A stretch of 64,000 bases of DNA from Roseateles toxinivorans. Lineage in GTDB: Bacteria; Pseudomonadota; Gammaproteobacteria; Burkholderiales; Burkholderiaceae_C. The notes beneath the pieces are model-generated. The model saw nothing but the letters and a program-made list of their open reading frames with translations, was not told the DNA's origin and did not search any database. A program made the position numbers and the translations under genes. Below are positions 43,978 to 53,874 of this stretch, one piece after another (positions within the stretch are counted from its first letter, which is position 1; every line of letters begins with the position of its first letter). The DNA lies in the NCBI RefSeq assembly GCF_004362525.1, contig NZ_SNXS01000008.1, positions 62,001-126,000 of the forward strand. Reading direction: 5' to 3'.

Positions 43978-45513
43978 TACCGGCCGAGCCCTGCAGGATC
44001 AGCTGCTGGACCTGATCGGCCGGCAGGGCCTTGGCGAACAGCCAGCCCTGGCCGACGTGGACGCCCAGCTCCTGCAGCAGCCCTGCCTGGGACGGCTCCT
44101 CGATGCCTTCGGCCAGCACCTGCTTGTCCAGCGCCAAGGCCAGGCCGACGATGGTGCGCACGATCTCCACCGCCTCGCGGCCCGTGGCCAGGCGGATCAC
44201 GAAGGAGCGGTCTATCTTCAGCGTGTCGAACGGAAAGCGGTGCAGATAGGCCAGCGATGAATAGCCGGTGCCGAAGTCGTCGATCGAGACCTTGAAGCCC
44301 AGCGCGTCCCAGCGCACCAGCTGGGCGGCCGCCTCGAGCAGGGTCCAGCTGCCCATGGGCACGACCTGGCCACTCTCCTCGGCGAAGGGGATGAAGTCGC
44401 CCGGCATGACCATGCCCTTGAGCGGATGAGGCCAGCGTATCAAGGCCTCGAAGCCCAGCAGCTCGCGGTCCTTGAGCCGCACCAGCGGCTGGTAGAACAG
44501 GCGGAACTCCTGGTTCTGCAGGGCCAGGGCTATGTTCTCCTTGAGCCAGCGGCGCGAGTTCTCGATCAGTTGCTCGGCCGGGTCGAAGGCGTGGGCGCGG
44601 CCGCGCAGCCGGGCCTTGGCATGGGCCAGGGCCAGCTCGGCCGCATTCATCAGCTCGGCGTCGGTGAAGCGGGCCTGGGCGCCATGGGCCCAGCCGACGC
44701 TGGCGCCCAGGCCCAGACTGTGGCCGGCGACCAGAAACGGGGTGTCGAACTGACGCAGCACCTCGTCACCGGCCTGCGTGCCCTCGCGCTCGTTGAGCAC
44801 GCGAAAGCCGTCGATATCGACCAGCACTACGCCGGTCAGCACGGGCTCGGCGGCGAACAGCGAGCGCAGCCGTTCGAGGAACAGCACCCGGTTGGGCAGG
44901 CCGGTGAGGCGGTCATAGAGCGCGTCGAAGGTGATCTGGCGCTGTAGCAGCTGCTGCTCGCTGATGTCGGTCAGCGAGCCCGCCATGCGCACCCGCAGGC
45001 CCTGCTCGCGCACCGCCACACAGCGGGCCAGCAGCCAGCGCTCGACGCCGCCCTGCTCGGAGTTCAGCACATGGTGGAACTGCAGGCTGGGCCCGGCCAG
45101 GTGCTCAACCAGCGCAGCATTGAACGCCTGGCGGCCACGTTCGTCCAGCGGCGGGGTCCAGGCCGCCATGGACTGCGCCTGCTCGGGCAGCAGGCCCATC
45201 AGCGTCAGCCAGCGCGGCGAGAAGTAGACGGCGCCGGCGGACATGCCCCAGTCCCACATGCCGTCATTGGCCCCCTGCACGGCCAAGGCGTAGCGCTGCT
45301 CGCTGGCACGCAAGGCTTCCAGCGCCGCGCGCTTGCGTGCCTGCTCCAGGCCGCTGCGCAGCGCGGTGGCGCCCAGCACGGCCAGGCCCAGGCCAGGGCC
45401 GGAAAGGCCGGCGCCAGGAACAGCTGGCGCTGCAGCAACAGCCCCTGCAGCAGGGCCGCCAGGCCCAGCGCCACGCCCAACCAGGCACGGCGCGAGCCCA
45501 GCGCGTCAGACAC
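43961..45513 (-). pseudogene. Decayed CHASE2-PAS-GGDEF-EAL c-di-GMP protein with internal deletions and a frameshift
   Basis: The longest open piece (45379-43961, 472 codons from a GTG) holds a PAS domain, a shrunken GGDEF region and a shrunken EAL region. In the GGDEF part, GDEVLR passes directly to QFDTPFLVAGHSLGLGASVG, so the segment with the GGDEF motif is missing. In the EAL part, LVRWDALGF joins KVSIDDFGTGYSSL, dropping the NVSA and ITES segments that bind metal, though EALIRW and EGIEE remain. Upstream, another frame from the GTG at 45513 (VSDALGSRRAWLGV) encodes two hydrophobic segments but no CHASE2 domain, and a shift near 45390-45410 is needed to reach the main frame. Enzymatic activity is most unlikely. 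Identification of missing parts relies on my knowledge of relatives. Confidence 0.75.
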
Positions 45514-46069
45514 CGGACGGCCCGTCCTGCGAGCGCTGCACGCGCTCGGGCGACCAGGTGCTGGACGCGCTGCAACCACCAACGGCCGAACAGCGGGTGC
45601 CGGCCTGGGCGGACTCGAGCACGACCCGGCTGCGCGACGGGCGCAGGGCCCGGGTGGCATTGCCCAAGGGCACCGCCTCAACCGAGACCTGGCCCGACTG
45701 CACGTTCACCGCCGTGGGGGTACGCACCTGCCAGTTGCCCCCAGGCGCCGACGTGACCTTCTGGCCGATCAGGCCCATCTCCAGCAGCAGGCTCACCGCA
45801 CGCGGCCGGCCCGGCGCCTGCTCGAACCGCTCGATCTTCAGCAGGGAGGCGTCGCTGAGCACCAGGGTCGAACCGTCGACGAAGCGCAGCCGCACCCGGC
45901 CCTGGGCTCCAGTGCGCAACTCGGCGCCACTGTCGAGCTTGTCGCCGACGGCCAGCGCTCGGCCGCCGACATAGGCCTCGCCGCGTACCGCCAGCACTTC
46001 GCACACGGGTTCTGCCCAGGCGGTGGAACAGAGCATCATCAAACCGGCCGTCAGGCATAGCAGTTTCAT
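45506..46069 (-). CDS. FecR-domain periplasmic protein, probably internally shortened
   Basis: A 187-residue protein with a signal peptide (MKLLCLTAGLMMLCSTAWA) and a FecR-like core: VLAVRGEAYVGGRALAVGDKL, a GRVRLRFVDGSTLVLSD strand and LLLEMGLIGQKVTSAPGGNWQVRTPTAV. Relatives continue with an AVRGTEF motif here, but this copy passes straight to NVQSGQVSVEAV, suggesting an in-frame loss of about 20 residues. Its TGA overlaps the GTG that would begin the CHASE2 gene, the common pairing of these two genes. ATG at 46069 has GGAG upstream. Function is unknown even in relatives. Confidence 0.7.
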   Translation of the reverse strand: MKLLCLTAGLMMLCSTAWAEPVCEVLAVRGEAYVGGRALAVGDKLDSGAELRTGAQGRVRLRFVDGSTLVLSDASLLKIERFEQAPGRPRAVSLLLEMGLIGQKVTSAPGGNWQVRTPTAVNVQSGQVSVEAVPLGNATRALRPSRSRVVLESAQAGTRCSAVGGCSASSTWSPERVQRSQDGPSGV

Positions 46070-46153
46070 GGCATCTCCGCGTAGCACGGCGAACCCATCC
46101 TAGGCCCGCGCGCGCTGCAACGCAAATAGGGAGTGCTCCTAGCGCGCCGGGCA

Positions 46154-46196
46154 AAGAAAAACCCGCTGAACGCTCACGCATTCAGCGGGTTTTCTT
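46154..46196 (-). terminator. Rho-independent terminator after tRNA-fMet gene 1
   Basis: CCCGCTGAA and TTCAGCGGG form a nine-base-pair stem with a ten-base loop, extended by A-runs on the left and T-runs on the right, so it can terminate in both directions. It begins about four bases after the CCA end of the tRNA. Confidence 0.85.
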
Positions 46197-46199
46197 GAT

Positions 46200-46276
<77 letters not shown>

Positions 46277-46299
46277 ACTGATCGATTGACTGCCTGAAT

Positions 46300-46332
46300 A
46301 AAAAAGCCGCCCGACTGGTGAGCGGCTTTTTG
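46300..46332 (-). terminator. Hairpin terminator between the two tRNA-fMet genes
   Basis: AAAAAGCCGC (46301-46310) and GCGGCTTTTT (46322-46331) form a perfect ten-base stem with an 11-base loop and flanking A/T runs on either side. It lies just downstream of copy 2 on the minus strand. Confidence 0.85.
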
Positions 46333-46354
46333 CGGACCTTGATGCCCTGTATTT

Positions 46355-46431
<77 letters not shown>

Positions 46432-46469
46432 ACTGAAGCTCGAATTATAGCACGCTTTGCGTGACCTGC

Positions 46470-48257
46470 TCAGATGCCTGCAGCAGCGAGCGACTTGGCG
46501 AAGCGTTCGGCGTCCTGGAAACCGATCACGCGCACACCGTCCAGCTCCCTGCCCTGGGCATCGAAGAAGATGATGCCGGGCGGGCCGAACAGGTGGAAGC
46601 GGCGCAGCAGGGCCTTGTCGGCCTCGCTATTGGCCGTGACATCGGCCTGCAACAGCAGGGCCTTGCCCAGGCGTTGGCGCACGGCCGGCTCGTTGAAGGT
46701 GAAGCGCTCCATTTCCTTGCAGGACACGCACCAGTCGGCATAGAAGTCCAGCATCACCGGACGGCCGGCGCTGGCCAGCACTGCGTCGAGTTCGGCCACG
46801 CTGCGTACGCGTTGAAAGGCCACCTGCTGGCCGGCGGGGCTGGCCGCGCCGGCAACACCGACCCAGTGGCGCAACGGCTGCAGCGGGTCATGGCCGCCGG
46901 AGGCGGCGCCGATCAGCTGCAGCAGGCCGAACAGCGCGGCGACGGCGGTCACGGTCTTGCGCAGCCACAGCCGTGGCCGGCCATGAACGTGTGCCGGTTC
47001 GAACAGGCCGAAGACGATGGCGCCACCAATCAGCAGCGCGCCCCAGAGGGCCAGGGCCAGACCTGCCGGCAGCACGGGCTGTACCGTCCACAGCGCCACG
47101 CCCAGCAGCAGCAGGCCGAAGAAATGCTTGACGCCATCCATCCAGGCACCGGTGTGCGGCAGCCAGGCACCGGCCGAGGCGCCCAGCAGCAACAGCGGCA
47201 CGCTCATGCCGCAGGCCAGGGCAAAAAGGGCCGTGCCGCCGAGCACAACATCGCGGCTCTGGCTGATATAGACCAGAGCCCCGGCGAGCGGCGCCGCTAC
47301 ACAGGGACTGACGATCAGCGCCGACACGCCGCCCATCACGAACACGCCGGCAAACTGGCCGGCGGGCAGGCGCTGCGAGGCACTGGACAGACCGCCGGTC
47401 AGCGCCTGCGGCAGCTGCAGCTCGTAGACACCGAACATCGACAGCGAGAAGCCGACCAGGGCCAGCGCGAACAGGCCCAGCACCCAGGGCTTTTGCAGTG
47501 CCGCAGCAAGCCCTTCGCCGGCCAGGCCGGCGGCCACGCCGAGGGCGGTGTAGATCAAGGCCATGCCCAGCGAGTAGCTGACCGCCAGCAGAAAGGATCG
47601 ACCACGGGACGCCGACGCACCGCTGCGGCCAACGATGATGGACGACAGGATGGGCAGCATCGGCAGCACGCAGGGCGTCAGCGACAGCAGCAGACCGGCG
47701 ATGAAGAACACACCGACAACGGACCAGAAGCGGCCCGATTGCAGCGCTGCATCAAGCTGCGAGTCGCCGTCGGCCAGCGGCGTGATGGCCGGCACCTCAC
47801 CATCGGCGCCAATGAGCTTGATACGCGCCGCATTCGGATCAGACAGATCAAGCTCGGCGACTTGAGTCTGCGGCGGATAGCACAGCCCCTGGTCGGCGCA
47901 ACCCTGACCGGTGATGGCGAGCTTGAACGCGCCGCCGGATGGGGCGACCGGGACCCGCAACGCAAAGCGTTCACGGTAGGTCTCGACTTCCTTCTGGAAA
48001 GTCTCGTCGAACTTGACCTTGCCCTTGGGGTAGTCGAGCGTGCCGACGGCAGCGCCCTGTGCCTCGAACTTGAACTGCTCGCGGTACATGTAGTAGCCCG
48101 GCGCGATCTCGTAGCTGACTTCCAGCATGGTCGGATTGAGCGCGCGCACCGCCAGCTTGAAGGCCTGTTCGGGCGCCAGGAAGTCATCGGCAGCATGGAC
48201 AGCGCCGGCGGCGCCAAGCAGCAGGGCAAGAAGGGATCGAAGCAGCAGTTTCAGCAT
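46470..48257 (-). CDS. dsbD: DsbD, thiol:disulfide interchange protein
   Basis: Inner-membrane electron carrier that passes reducing power from cytoplasmic thioredoxin to periplasmic DsbC and cytochrome c maturation. The 595-residue protein has a signal peptide, an N-terminal alpha domain with the redox pair in GQGCADQGLCYPP, eight membrane helices including LLLSLTPCVLPMLPIL, and a C-terminal thioredoxin domain with YADWCVSCKEMER. All six functional cysteines appear present. Its stop lies about 40 bases from tRNA-fMet copy 2; the next gene upstream is the ABC-2 permease. Confidence 0.96.
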   Translation of the reverse strand: MLKLLLRSLLALLLGAAGAVHAADDFLAPEQAFKLAVRALNPTMLEVSYEIAPGYYMYREQFKFEAQGAAVGTLDYPKGKVKFDETFQKEVETYRERFALRVPVAPSGGAFKLAITGQGCADQGLCYPPQTQVAELDLSDPNAARIKLIGADGEVPAITPLADGDSQLDAALQSGRFWSVVGVFFIAGLLLSLTPCVLPMLPILSSIIVGRSGASASRGRSFLLAVSYSLGMALIYTALGVAAGLAGEGLAAALQKPWVLGLFALALVGFSLSMFGVYELQLPQALTGGLSSASQRLPAGQFAGVFVMGGVSALIVSPCVAAPLAGALVYISQSRDVVLGGTALFALACGMSVPLLLLGASAGAWLPHTGAWMDGVKHFFGLLLLGVALWTVQPVLPAGLALALWGALLIGGAIVFGLFEPAHVHGRPRLWLRKTVTAVAALFGLLQLIGAASGGHDPLQPLRHWVGVAGAASPAGQQVAFQRVRSVAELDAVLASAGRPVMLDFYADWCVSCKEMERFTFNEPAVRQRLGKALLLQADVTANSEADKALLRRFHLFGPPGIIFFDAQGRELDGVRVIGFQDAERFAKSLAAAGI

Positions 48258-48323
48258 AGGACGGCAGACAGTGACGCGGTCGGATTGGTTCCGGCCCGCC
48301 TCAGAAAAGGGTTCAGCGAAATG

Positions 48324-49109
48324 TCAGCGAAAAAAACGCCGGCGCGTCAGCACCAGGGCAATGTAGTAGCCCACCACCGCATAGCCCGCCAGCACCGCCA
48401 TCGGCCCCAGCCATTGAGCCGGCCAGTGGCCGATGATCAAAGGCCGCACCAGCTCAACGGCGGCCGTCAGCGGCAGCACATGGGCAATCAGCTGCAGCCA
48501 CTCCGGCATCTGGCCGATCGGGAAGTAGACGCCCGACAGAAAGGTCATCGGCGTCAGCACCAGGGTGAAGTAATAGGTGAAGAAGTCGTAGCCCTTGGCC
48601 AGGGCATTGAAGACCAGGGCCATGGACGCGAAGGTGATGCCGACCAGGCCCAGCACCGGCAGGGCCAGCAGCATCGTCGGCTCGCGGCTGATATTGAGCA
48701 GGAACAGCACGACCAGGATGGCGGCGACCGAGAACATCGCCTTCAGCGCCGCCCACAGCATCTCGGCGAACACGATGTCGTCCAGCGACACCGGCGCATT
48801 CATGATGCTCTCCCAGGTCTTTTGCACCTGCATGCGCGAGAAGGCCGAGTACAGCGCCTCGAAGCTGGCCGCCATCGTCGCGCTGACGGCGATGCTGCCC
48901 GAGGCGAGGTAGAGGATGTAGGGCAGGCCCTCGATCTGCCCGATCATCGAGCCCAGGCCGTAGCCGAAGGCGACCAGGGTGATCAGCGGCTCGGCGATAT
49001 TGCCCAGGATGCTGGGGCCGGCGAGCTTGATCCAGACCAGCAGATTGCGCTGCAGCACCGGCAGGAAGCGCCAGCTGACGCGGGGCAAGGCATAGGCGGA
49101 TACGAGCAT
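48324..49109 (-). CDS. ABC-2 type permease (NodJ-like)
   Basis: A 261-residue integral membrane protein with six helices, the permease partner of the upstream ATPase gene. It matches NodJ/YadH-type exporters in layout (LRNLLVWIK-like opening, FMSGVYFP-like TFLSGVYFPIGQMPEWLQ). The cargo is not known; Nod factor export is not implied outside rhizobia. It starts 17 bases after the ATPase stop, so the two form one operon. Confidence 0.88.
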   Translation of the reverse strand: MLVSAYALPRVSWRFLPVLQRNLLVWIKLAGPSILGNIAEPLITLVAFGYGLGSMIGQIEGLPYILYLASGSIAVSATMAASFEALYSAFSRMQVQKTWESIMNAPVSLDDIVFAEMLWAALKAMFSVAAILVVLFLLNISREPTMLLALPVLGLVGITFASMALVFNALAKGYDFFTYYFTLVLTPMTFLSGVYFPIGQMPEWLQLIAHVLPLTAAVELVRPLIIGHWPAQWLGPMAVLAGYAVVGYYIALVLTRRRFFR

Positions 49110-49126
49110 GGTGTGGGTCTCAGGCC

Positions 49127-50053
49127 TCAGGCTTCATCGCGGATCTGCCGGCCGGTCAGCTTGAGGAACAGGTCCTCCAGATTGGCCGGGCGGTGCAGAT
49201 AGCGGATGGTGTGATCGGCGCCCAGCGCCTGCAGCAGGGCCTTGGGCTCACGCAGATAGAAGAAGCGGGTCTCGCCGCTGCTCTCGACGCGCTCAGCCAA
49301 GGCCGCGTGCTGCGAGGCCGCATCCGCGGCGCCATCGCCATAGACCTCGACCACATCGCTTTCCAGATGGGCGGCAATCAGCTCGCGCGGCCGGCCCTCG
49401 GCGATCTTGCGGCCATGGTCCAGCACCAGCAGGCGGTCGCACAGGCGCTCGGCCTCGTCCATGAAGTGGGTGGTCAGCAGGATCGACTTGCCCTGCTGCA
49501 GGAGGTTCTGCAGCCGCTCCCACATCAGGTGGCGTGCCTGCGGGTCCAGGCCGGTGGTCGGCTCGTCCAGCAAGAGCAGGTCGGGGTCGTTGATCAGCGC
49601 ACGGGCCAGGCTCAGGCGGCGCTTCATGCCACCCGACAGCTCACCCGGCTTGGCCGCGGCCTTGCTTTGCAGCGACGCGAACTCCAGCAGCTTCGGGATG
49701 CGCGCCTCGATCTCCGCACGCTTGAGGCCGAAGTAGCGGCCGTAGACGCGCAGGTTCTCGATGCAGCTGAAGTCGGGGTCCAGGCAGTCGAACTGGCTGA
49801 CCACGCCGAGGCGCTGCTTGGCTTCGCGCACTTGCGCCGGTATGGGCAGGCCGAAGGCGCTGATGCTGCCGCCGTCAGGTCCGGTCAGGCCCAGGCACAT
49901 GCGGATGGTGGTGGTCTTGCCCGCGCCATTGGGACCGATCACGCCCAGGCACTCACCGGGGGCGATCTCGAAGCTCAGATCGTCGACCACCCTGTTGGCA
50001 CCAAAGCTCTTGCTCAGGTGCTCGATCTTCAACAGCGCGGGAGGTTTTTGCAT
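49127..50053 (-). CDS. ABC-2 transporter ATP-binding protein (NodI-like)
   Basis: A 308-residue ATPase with Walker [10 protein letters not shown], signature [15 protein letters not shown], Walker [14 protein letters not shown] and the H-loop LLTTHFMDE. The C-terminal extension (about 75 residues) is typical of the NodI/DrrA group. The ATG at 50053 ([10 protein letters not shown]) is used; an upstream TTG would add six residues. It pairs with the permease that follows. The convergent rplQ operon terminator lies 50 bases away. Confidence 0.9.
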   Translation of the reverse strand: MQKPPALLKIEHLSKSFGANRVVDDLSFEIAPGECLGVIGPNGAGKTTTIRMCLGLTGPDGGSISAFGLPIPAQVREAKQRLGVVSQFDCLDPDFSCIENLRVYGRYFGLKRAEIEARIPKLLEFASLQSKAAAKPGELSGGMKRRLSLARALINDPDLLLLDEPTTGLDPQARHLMWERLQNLLQQGKSILLTTHFMDEAERLCDRLLVLDHGRKIAEGRPRELIAAHLESDVVEVYGDGAADAASQHAALAERVESSGETRFFYLREPKALLQALGADHTIRYLHRPANLEDLFLKLTGRQIRDEA

Positions 50054-50099
50054 GGCTTCGCAGTGTGCCAAACAGTCCGTGGGTTTGGCGCTCGACCAT

Positions 50100-50130
50100 A
50101 AAAAAAGGCCAGCACATGGCTGGCCTTTCT
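50100..50130 (-). terminator. Rho-independent terminator of the ribosomal protein operon
   Basis: AAAGGCCAGC (50104-50113) pairs perfectly with GCTGGCCTTT (50119-50128) around a five-base loop. On the minus strand the stem is followed by a run of T from the A-tract at 50098-50106. It lies about 30 bases beyond the rplQ stop codon. Confidence 0.9.
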
Positions 50131-50159
50131 GGTCTCAAGCGCTGAGCGCTCGCTGGTCT

Positions 50160-50549
50160 TTATGCTTCTTCGCCTTCGGTCGCAGCGACGTCAGGACGAT
50201 CCACCAGCTCGACATAGGCCATCGGCGCGTTGTCGCCAACACGGAAACCCATCTTCAGGATGCGGGTGTAGCCACCGGGACGTGCGTTGTAACGCGGGCC
50301 CAGTTCGTTGAACAGCTTGGTGACGATGTCGCGGTCGCGCAGGCGATCGAACGCCAGACGACGGTTGGCGACGGTCGCAACCTTGGCCAGGGTGATCAGC
50401 GGCTCGACGACGCGGCGCAGTTCCTTGGCCTTGGGGACCGTGGTCTTGATCGCTTCGTGCTGCAGCAGCGAGACGCACATATTGCGCAGCATCGCCTTGC
50501 GGTGAGCGCTGGTGCGGTTGAGTTTGCGGAGTCCATTTCCGTGACGCAT
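50160..50549 (-). CDS. rplQ: 50S ribosomal protein L17
   Basis: A 129-residue large-subunit protein with the L17 opening [17 protein letters not shown] and the core [19 protein letters not shown]. It is the last gene of the alpha operon, 97 bases after rpoA, and is followed by the terminator. The acidic C-terminal tail ATEGEEA is usual in this order. Confidence 0.98.
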   Translation of the reverse strand: MRHGNGLRKLNRTSAHRKAMLRNMCVSLLQHEAIKTTVPKAKELRRVVEPLITLAKVATVANRRLAFDRLRDRDIVTKLFNELGPRYNARPGGYTRILKMGFRVGDNAPMAYVELVDRPDVAATEGEEA

Positions 50550-50646
50550 GGTGCTTTTCCTTTCACTGAATAATCGCCGACAGCCGTATCAGGTACTGCC
50601 GGGTGCACCGGAGGGGGTTGGTCAGCACCCCATCCATCTTTAAAAA

Positions 50647-51636
50647 TTAACGCTTATCCAAACCTTGCGGCGGCCAGTTTTCCAGGCGTGCGCCCAGGGT
50701 CAGGCCGCGCGAAGCCAGCACTTCCTTGATTTCGTTGAGCGACTTGCGACCCAGATTCGGGGTCTTCAAGAGCTCGGTCTCGGTGCGCTGGATCAGGTCG
50801 CCGATGTAGTAGATGTTTTCGGCCTTCAGGCAGTTGGCCGAACGCACGGTCAGTTCCAGCTCGTCCACAGGGCGGAGCAGGATAGGATCGAACGAGCTGC
50901 TGCGCTGCGGCGGCTGGTCGAAGGCATCGACCAGGTCGGTGCCTTGGAGCTGTGCAAACACGGCCAGCTGCTCGACCAGGATCTTGGCCGAGGCACGGAT
51001 CGCTTCTTCGGGCGAGATCGCACCGTTGGTGACGATTTCCATGACCAGCTTGTCCAGGTCGGTGCGCTGCTCGACGCGAGCGCTTTCGACCGTGTAGCTG
51101 ACGCGGGAGACCGGCGAGAACGAGGCGTCCAGCACGATGCGGCCAATCGACTTGGTCGCTTCGTCGCCGAAACGGCGCATGCTGCCGGGCACATAGCCGC
51201 GGCCCTTCTCGACCTTGATCTGCATGTCCAGCTTGCCGCCTTGCGACAGATGGGCGATGACGTGATCAGGGTTGATGATCTCGACGTCGTGCGGGGTCTG
51301 GATGTCGGCGGCGGTGACGGGGCCTTCACCCTCTTTGCGCAGCACCAGGGTCACTTCGTCGCGGTTGTGCAGGCGGAACACCACGCCCTTGAGGTTCAAC
51401 ATGATGTGAACCACGTCTTCTTGCACGCCGTCAACGTTGGAGTACTCGTGGAGCACGCCGGCAATCGTCACTTCCGTCGGCGCATAACCCACCATCGAAG
51501 ACAACAGCACGCGACGCAGGGCATTGCCCAACGTGTGGCCATAGCCGCGTTCAAACGGCTCCAGCGTCACCTTGGCACGGTGGCCGCCCAGAGGCTCGAC
51601 GTTGATGGTTTTGGGTTTGAGCAAGTTTGTTTGCAT
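50647..51636 (-). CDS. rpoA: RNA polymerase alpha subunit
   Basis: The 329-residue alpha subunit. The N-terminal domain ([19 protein letters not shown]) dimerises and scaffolds RNA polymerase; the C-terminal domain ([19 protein letters not shown] through [13 protein letters not shown]) binds UP elements and activators such as Fnr. Length and motifs are standard. A strong hairpin lies between it and rpsD, upstream. Confidence 0.99.
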   Translation of the reverse strand: MQTNLLKPKTINVEPLGGHRAKVTLEPFERGYGHTLGNALRRVLLSSMVGYAPTEVTIAGVLHEYSNVDGVQEDVVHIMLNLKGVVFRLHNRDEVTLVLRKEGEGPVTAADIQTPHDVEIINPDHVIAHLSQGGKLDMQIKVEKGRGYVPGSMRRFGDEATKSIGRIVLDASFSPVSRVSYTVESARVEQRTDLDKLVMEIVTNGAISPEEAIRASAKILVEQLAVFAQLQGTDLVDAFDQPPQRSSSFDPILLRPVDELELTVRSANCLKAENIYYIGDLIQRTETELLKTPNLGRKSLNEIKEVLASRGLTLGARLENWPPQGLDKR

Positions 51637-51730
51637 GAGGTCTTTCTTTCAATACCCTCGGTTCGTTACACCGATAAGGCTGAGGGACCAACCGGGGCAG
51701 CGGGACACGGCCCCAGACGAGGAACGGCGA

Positions 51731-51774
51731 AATGCCGACTTCGTCCCACAGCGGAGGAACGAGGTCGGCATCAG
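51731..51774 (-). promoter_or_regulatory. Long hairpin between rpsD and rpoA
   Basis: ATGCCGACTTCGT (51733-51745) pairs with ACGAGGTCGGCAT (51760-51772), 13 pairs with one G-U on RNA, around a 14-base loop. It begins 12 bases after the rpsD stop on the minus strand and is followed by ATTTCG, a weak T run. It could be an attenuator or an mRNA processing/stability element. Confidence 0.6.
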
Positions 51775-51783
51775 CCAAGCCAA

Positions 51784-52407
51784 TTAACGCGAATACAGCT
51801 CAACGATCAGCGATTCGTTGATCTCGGCGCCGAACTCATCACGGTCCGGGGCCTTCTTGAACACGCCTTCCAGCTTGGTGGCGTCGACCGTCACCCAGGC
51901 GGGCAGACCGATCGATTCGGCCAGCTTCAGCGCGTCAACGATGCGCAGTTGCTTCTTGGCCTTGTCGCGCACGGCGACGGCGTCACCGGCCTTGACCGAG
52001 TACGAAGCGATGTTGACCACTTCGCCATTCACGGTGATGCCCTTGTGCGAAACCAGCTGGCGTGCCTCGGCGCGCGTGGAGCCGAAGCCCATGCGGTAGA
52101 CGACATTGTCCAGGCGCGATTCCAGCAGCATCAGCAGATTGGCACCAGTGTTGCCCTTGCGACGCTCGGCTTCAGCGAAGTAGCGGCGGAACTGACGCTC
52201 CAGCACGCCATACATACGCTTGACCTTCTGCTTTTCACGCAGTTGCAGACCGAAGTCCGAGGTGCGCTGACCCGAAGTACGACCATGCTGGCCGGGCTTG
52301 GAGTCCATCTTCGCCTTGTCCGCGATAGAGCGGCGGGCGCTCTTCAGGAACAGGTCGGTGCCTTCACGGCGGGAAAGTTTGGCCTTGGGGCCTAGATAAC
52401 GTGCCAC
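51784..52407 (-). CDS. rpsD: 30S ribosomal protein S4
   Basis: A 207-residue primary assembly protein of the 30S subunit with [20 protein letters not shown] at the start and an S4 RNA-binding domain ([31 protein letters not shown], about residues 95-125). The start codon is GTG at 52407, with AAGGA nine bases upstream. In enterics S4 also represses the alpha operon. Flanked by strong hairpins on both sides. Confidence 0.98.
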   Translation of the reverse strand: MARYLGPKAKLSRREGTDLFLKSARRSIADKAKMDSKPGQHGRTSGQRTSDFGLQLREKQKVKRMYGVLERQFRRYFAEAERRKGNTGANLLMLLESRLDNVVYRMGFGSTRAEARQLVSHKGITVNGEVVNIASYSVKAGDAVAVRDKAKKQLRIVDALKLAESIGLPAWVTVDATKLEGVFKKAPDRDEFGAEINESLIVELYSR

Positions 52408-52496
52408 TTTGCGTGTCCTTATTCAATCTGACGCGAGGGGTTTAGCCACTACGCGCGAGTCTGGCCGGTGTTTTTATGGGGCTCAGACGGTGGGCT

Positions 52497-52537
52497 TCAA
52501 CAAAACCGCCGGCGCGGCACTCTCGTGCCCGCCGGCG
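52497..52537 (-). terminator. Terminator-like hairpin between rpsK and rpsD
   Basis: CGCCGGCG (52507-52514) plus GGCAC (52516-52520) pair with GTGCC (52525-52529) and CGCCGGCG (52530-52537), a 13-pair stem with one bulged base and a TCTC loop. On the minus strand the stem is followed by GTTTTGTTG, so it can act as a partial terminator or attenuator within the operon. The 198-base gap holds no gene. Confidence 0.6.
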
Positions 52538-52605
52538 ACCGGAAATCAGCGCAGACGCTTCCCCGAAGGGGCGCTGCTAACGCGCTGCATCAAGGGCCGG
52601 TGGCC

Positions 52606-53010
52606 TTAGATGCGACGACGCTTTTGGGGACGGCAACCGTTGTGCGGCACCGGTGTCACATCGGAGATCGACGTGATGCGGATGCCCAGGGAACCGAGCG
52701 CACGCACGGTGGACTCACGGCCAGGGCCGGGACCCTTGATCCGCACGTCCAGGTTCTTGATGCCCTGCTCTTGAGCCGCGCGGCCGGCCACTTCAGCGGC
52801 CACCTGGGCTGCGAAGGGAGTGGACTTGCGCGAGCCCTTGAAGCCCTGGCCACCACTCGATGCCCACGACAGAGCGCCACCTTGGCGGTCCGTGATGGTG
52901 ATGATGGTGTTGTTGAACGATGCATGCACGTGAGCGATGCCGTCGGCCACATTCTTGCGAACCTTCTTGCGAACGCGCTGGGCAGCCGAATTATTTGGTG
53001 CTTTAGCCAT
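52606..53010 (-). CDS. rpsK: 30S ribosomal protein S11
   Basis: A 134-residue small-subunit protein with [21 protein letters not shown] and the C-terminal [17 protein letters not shown] motif. Located between rpsM and rpsD as in the alpha operon. Nothing odd. Confidence 0.99.
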   Translation of the reverse strand: MAKAPNNSAAQRVRKKVRKNVADGIAHVHASFNNTIITITDRQGGALSWASSGGQGFKGSRKSTPFAAQVAAEVAGRAAQEQGIKNLDVRIKGPGPGRESTVRALGSLGIRITSISDVTPVPHNGCRPQKRRRI

Positions 53011-53040
53011 GATGAGCTTCTTTCAGTGGATGCCGACGGA

Positions 53041-53406
53041 TCACTTCTTGCCGGTCGCGCCCGACTTGCGCGGACCCTTGCGGGTACGGGCATTCGTACG
53101 GGTGCGTTGACCGCGCATCGGCAGACCACGACGATGACGGAAGCCGCGGTAGCAGCCCAGGTCCATCAGTCGCTTGATGTTGATCGACATCTCGCGACGC
53201 AGATCGCCTTCAATGGTCATGCGACCGACTTCTTCCCGGATCTTCTCCAGGTCGGAGTCGTTCAGGTCCTTGACCTTTTTGTCGAACGGGATGCCGCAGC
53301 TCTCGCAGATCTTCTGCGCGGTCGTACGGCCAATGCCATAGATCGCAGTCAGACCGATCTCGGTGTGCTTTTGCGGCGGAATGTTGATACCAGCAATACG
53401 TGCCAT
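53041..53406 (-). CDS. rpsM: 30S ribosomal protein S13
   Basis: A 121-residue protein of the 30S head that contacts the initiator tRNA. It starts [14 protein letters not shown] and ends with the basic [15 protein letters not shown] tail. Located between rpmJ and rpsK with normal spacing. Confidence 0.99.
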   Translation of the reverse strand: MARIAGINIPPQKHTEIGLTAIYGIGRTTAQKICESCGIPFDKKVKDLNDSDLEKIREEVGRMTIEGDLRREMSINIKRLMDLGCYRGFRHRRGLPMRGQRTRTNARTRKGPRKSGATGKK

Positions 53407-53437
53407 TTGCTTCCTCTATTCGCTTGTCGTGCGGCGA

Positions 53438-53551
53438 TCAGCCTTGGCGCTGCTTGTGGCGGGGATCGGTACAGATCACGCGCACCACACCCTTGCGGCG
53501 GATGATCTTGCAATTGCGGCACATCACTTTTACGGATGCCGAAACTTTCAT
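53438..53551 (-). CDS. rpmJ: 50S ribosomal protein L36
   Basis: A 37-residue protein starting [15 protein letters not shown]. It is the zinc-binding (C+) form: two cysteines in CRNC, one in VICTD and a histidine in RHKQ. It lies between infA and rpsM on the same strand, as in the spc/alpha junction of proteobacteria. Found by direct translation since it is very short. Confidence 0.97.
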   Translation of the reverse strand: MKVSASVKVMCRNCKIIRRKGVVRVICTDPRHKQRQG

Positions 53552-53609
53552 GGTCTGCTCCTAAACCTTCACATTAGCGCTTACTGCGCGTCCGGGTTTC
53601 ATACAACGC

Positions 53610-53828
53610 TCACTTCGCCCGGAACACGATGCGAGCACGACTCAAATCGTACGGGGTCAACTCGACCGTCACTTTGTCACCTGGAAGTATGCGAATGTAG
53701 TGCATCCGCATCTTTCCGGAGATATGGCCGAGAACAACATGCCCGTTCTCTAGCTTCACGCGAAACGTTGCATTGGGCAGATTCTCAAGAATCTCGCCTT
53801 GCATTTGAATGACGTCGTCTTTCGCCAT
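53610..53828 (-). CDS. infA: Translation initiation factor IF-1
   Basis: A 72-residue OB-fold protein with [20 protein letters not shown] and the [22 protein letters not shown] core. Genes for IF-1 in the ribosomal superoperon after secY are usual in betaproteobacteria. Burkholderiales often have a second infA elsewhere; this is the operon copy. Confidence 0.98.
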   Translation of the reverse strand: MAKDDVIQMQGEILENLPNATFRVKLENGHVVLGHISGKMRMHYIRILPGDKVTVELTPYDLSRARIVFRAK

Positions 53829-53874
53829 GCCTTCGTTTCTGTTGCGTTCTACTTCGTTTTAAAAATAGGTCAGC

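Noticed and set aside
46461-49202. A 913-codon plus-strand frame opposite dsbD and the ABC-2 permease
   Set aside because: Gln/His/Arg-rich antisense translation without domains; dsbD and permease motifs are unambiguous on the minus strand.
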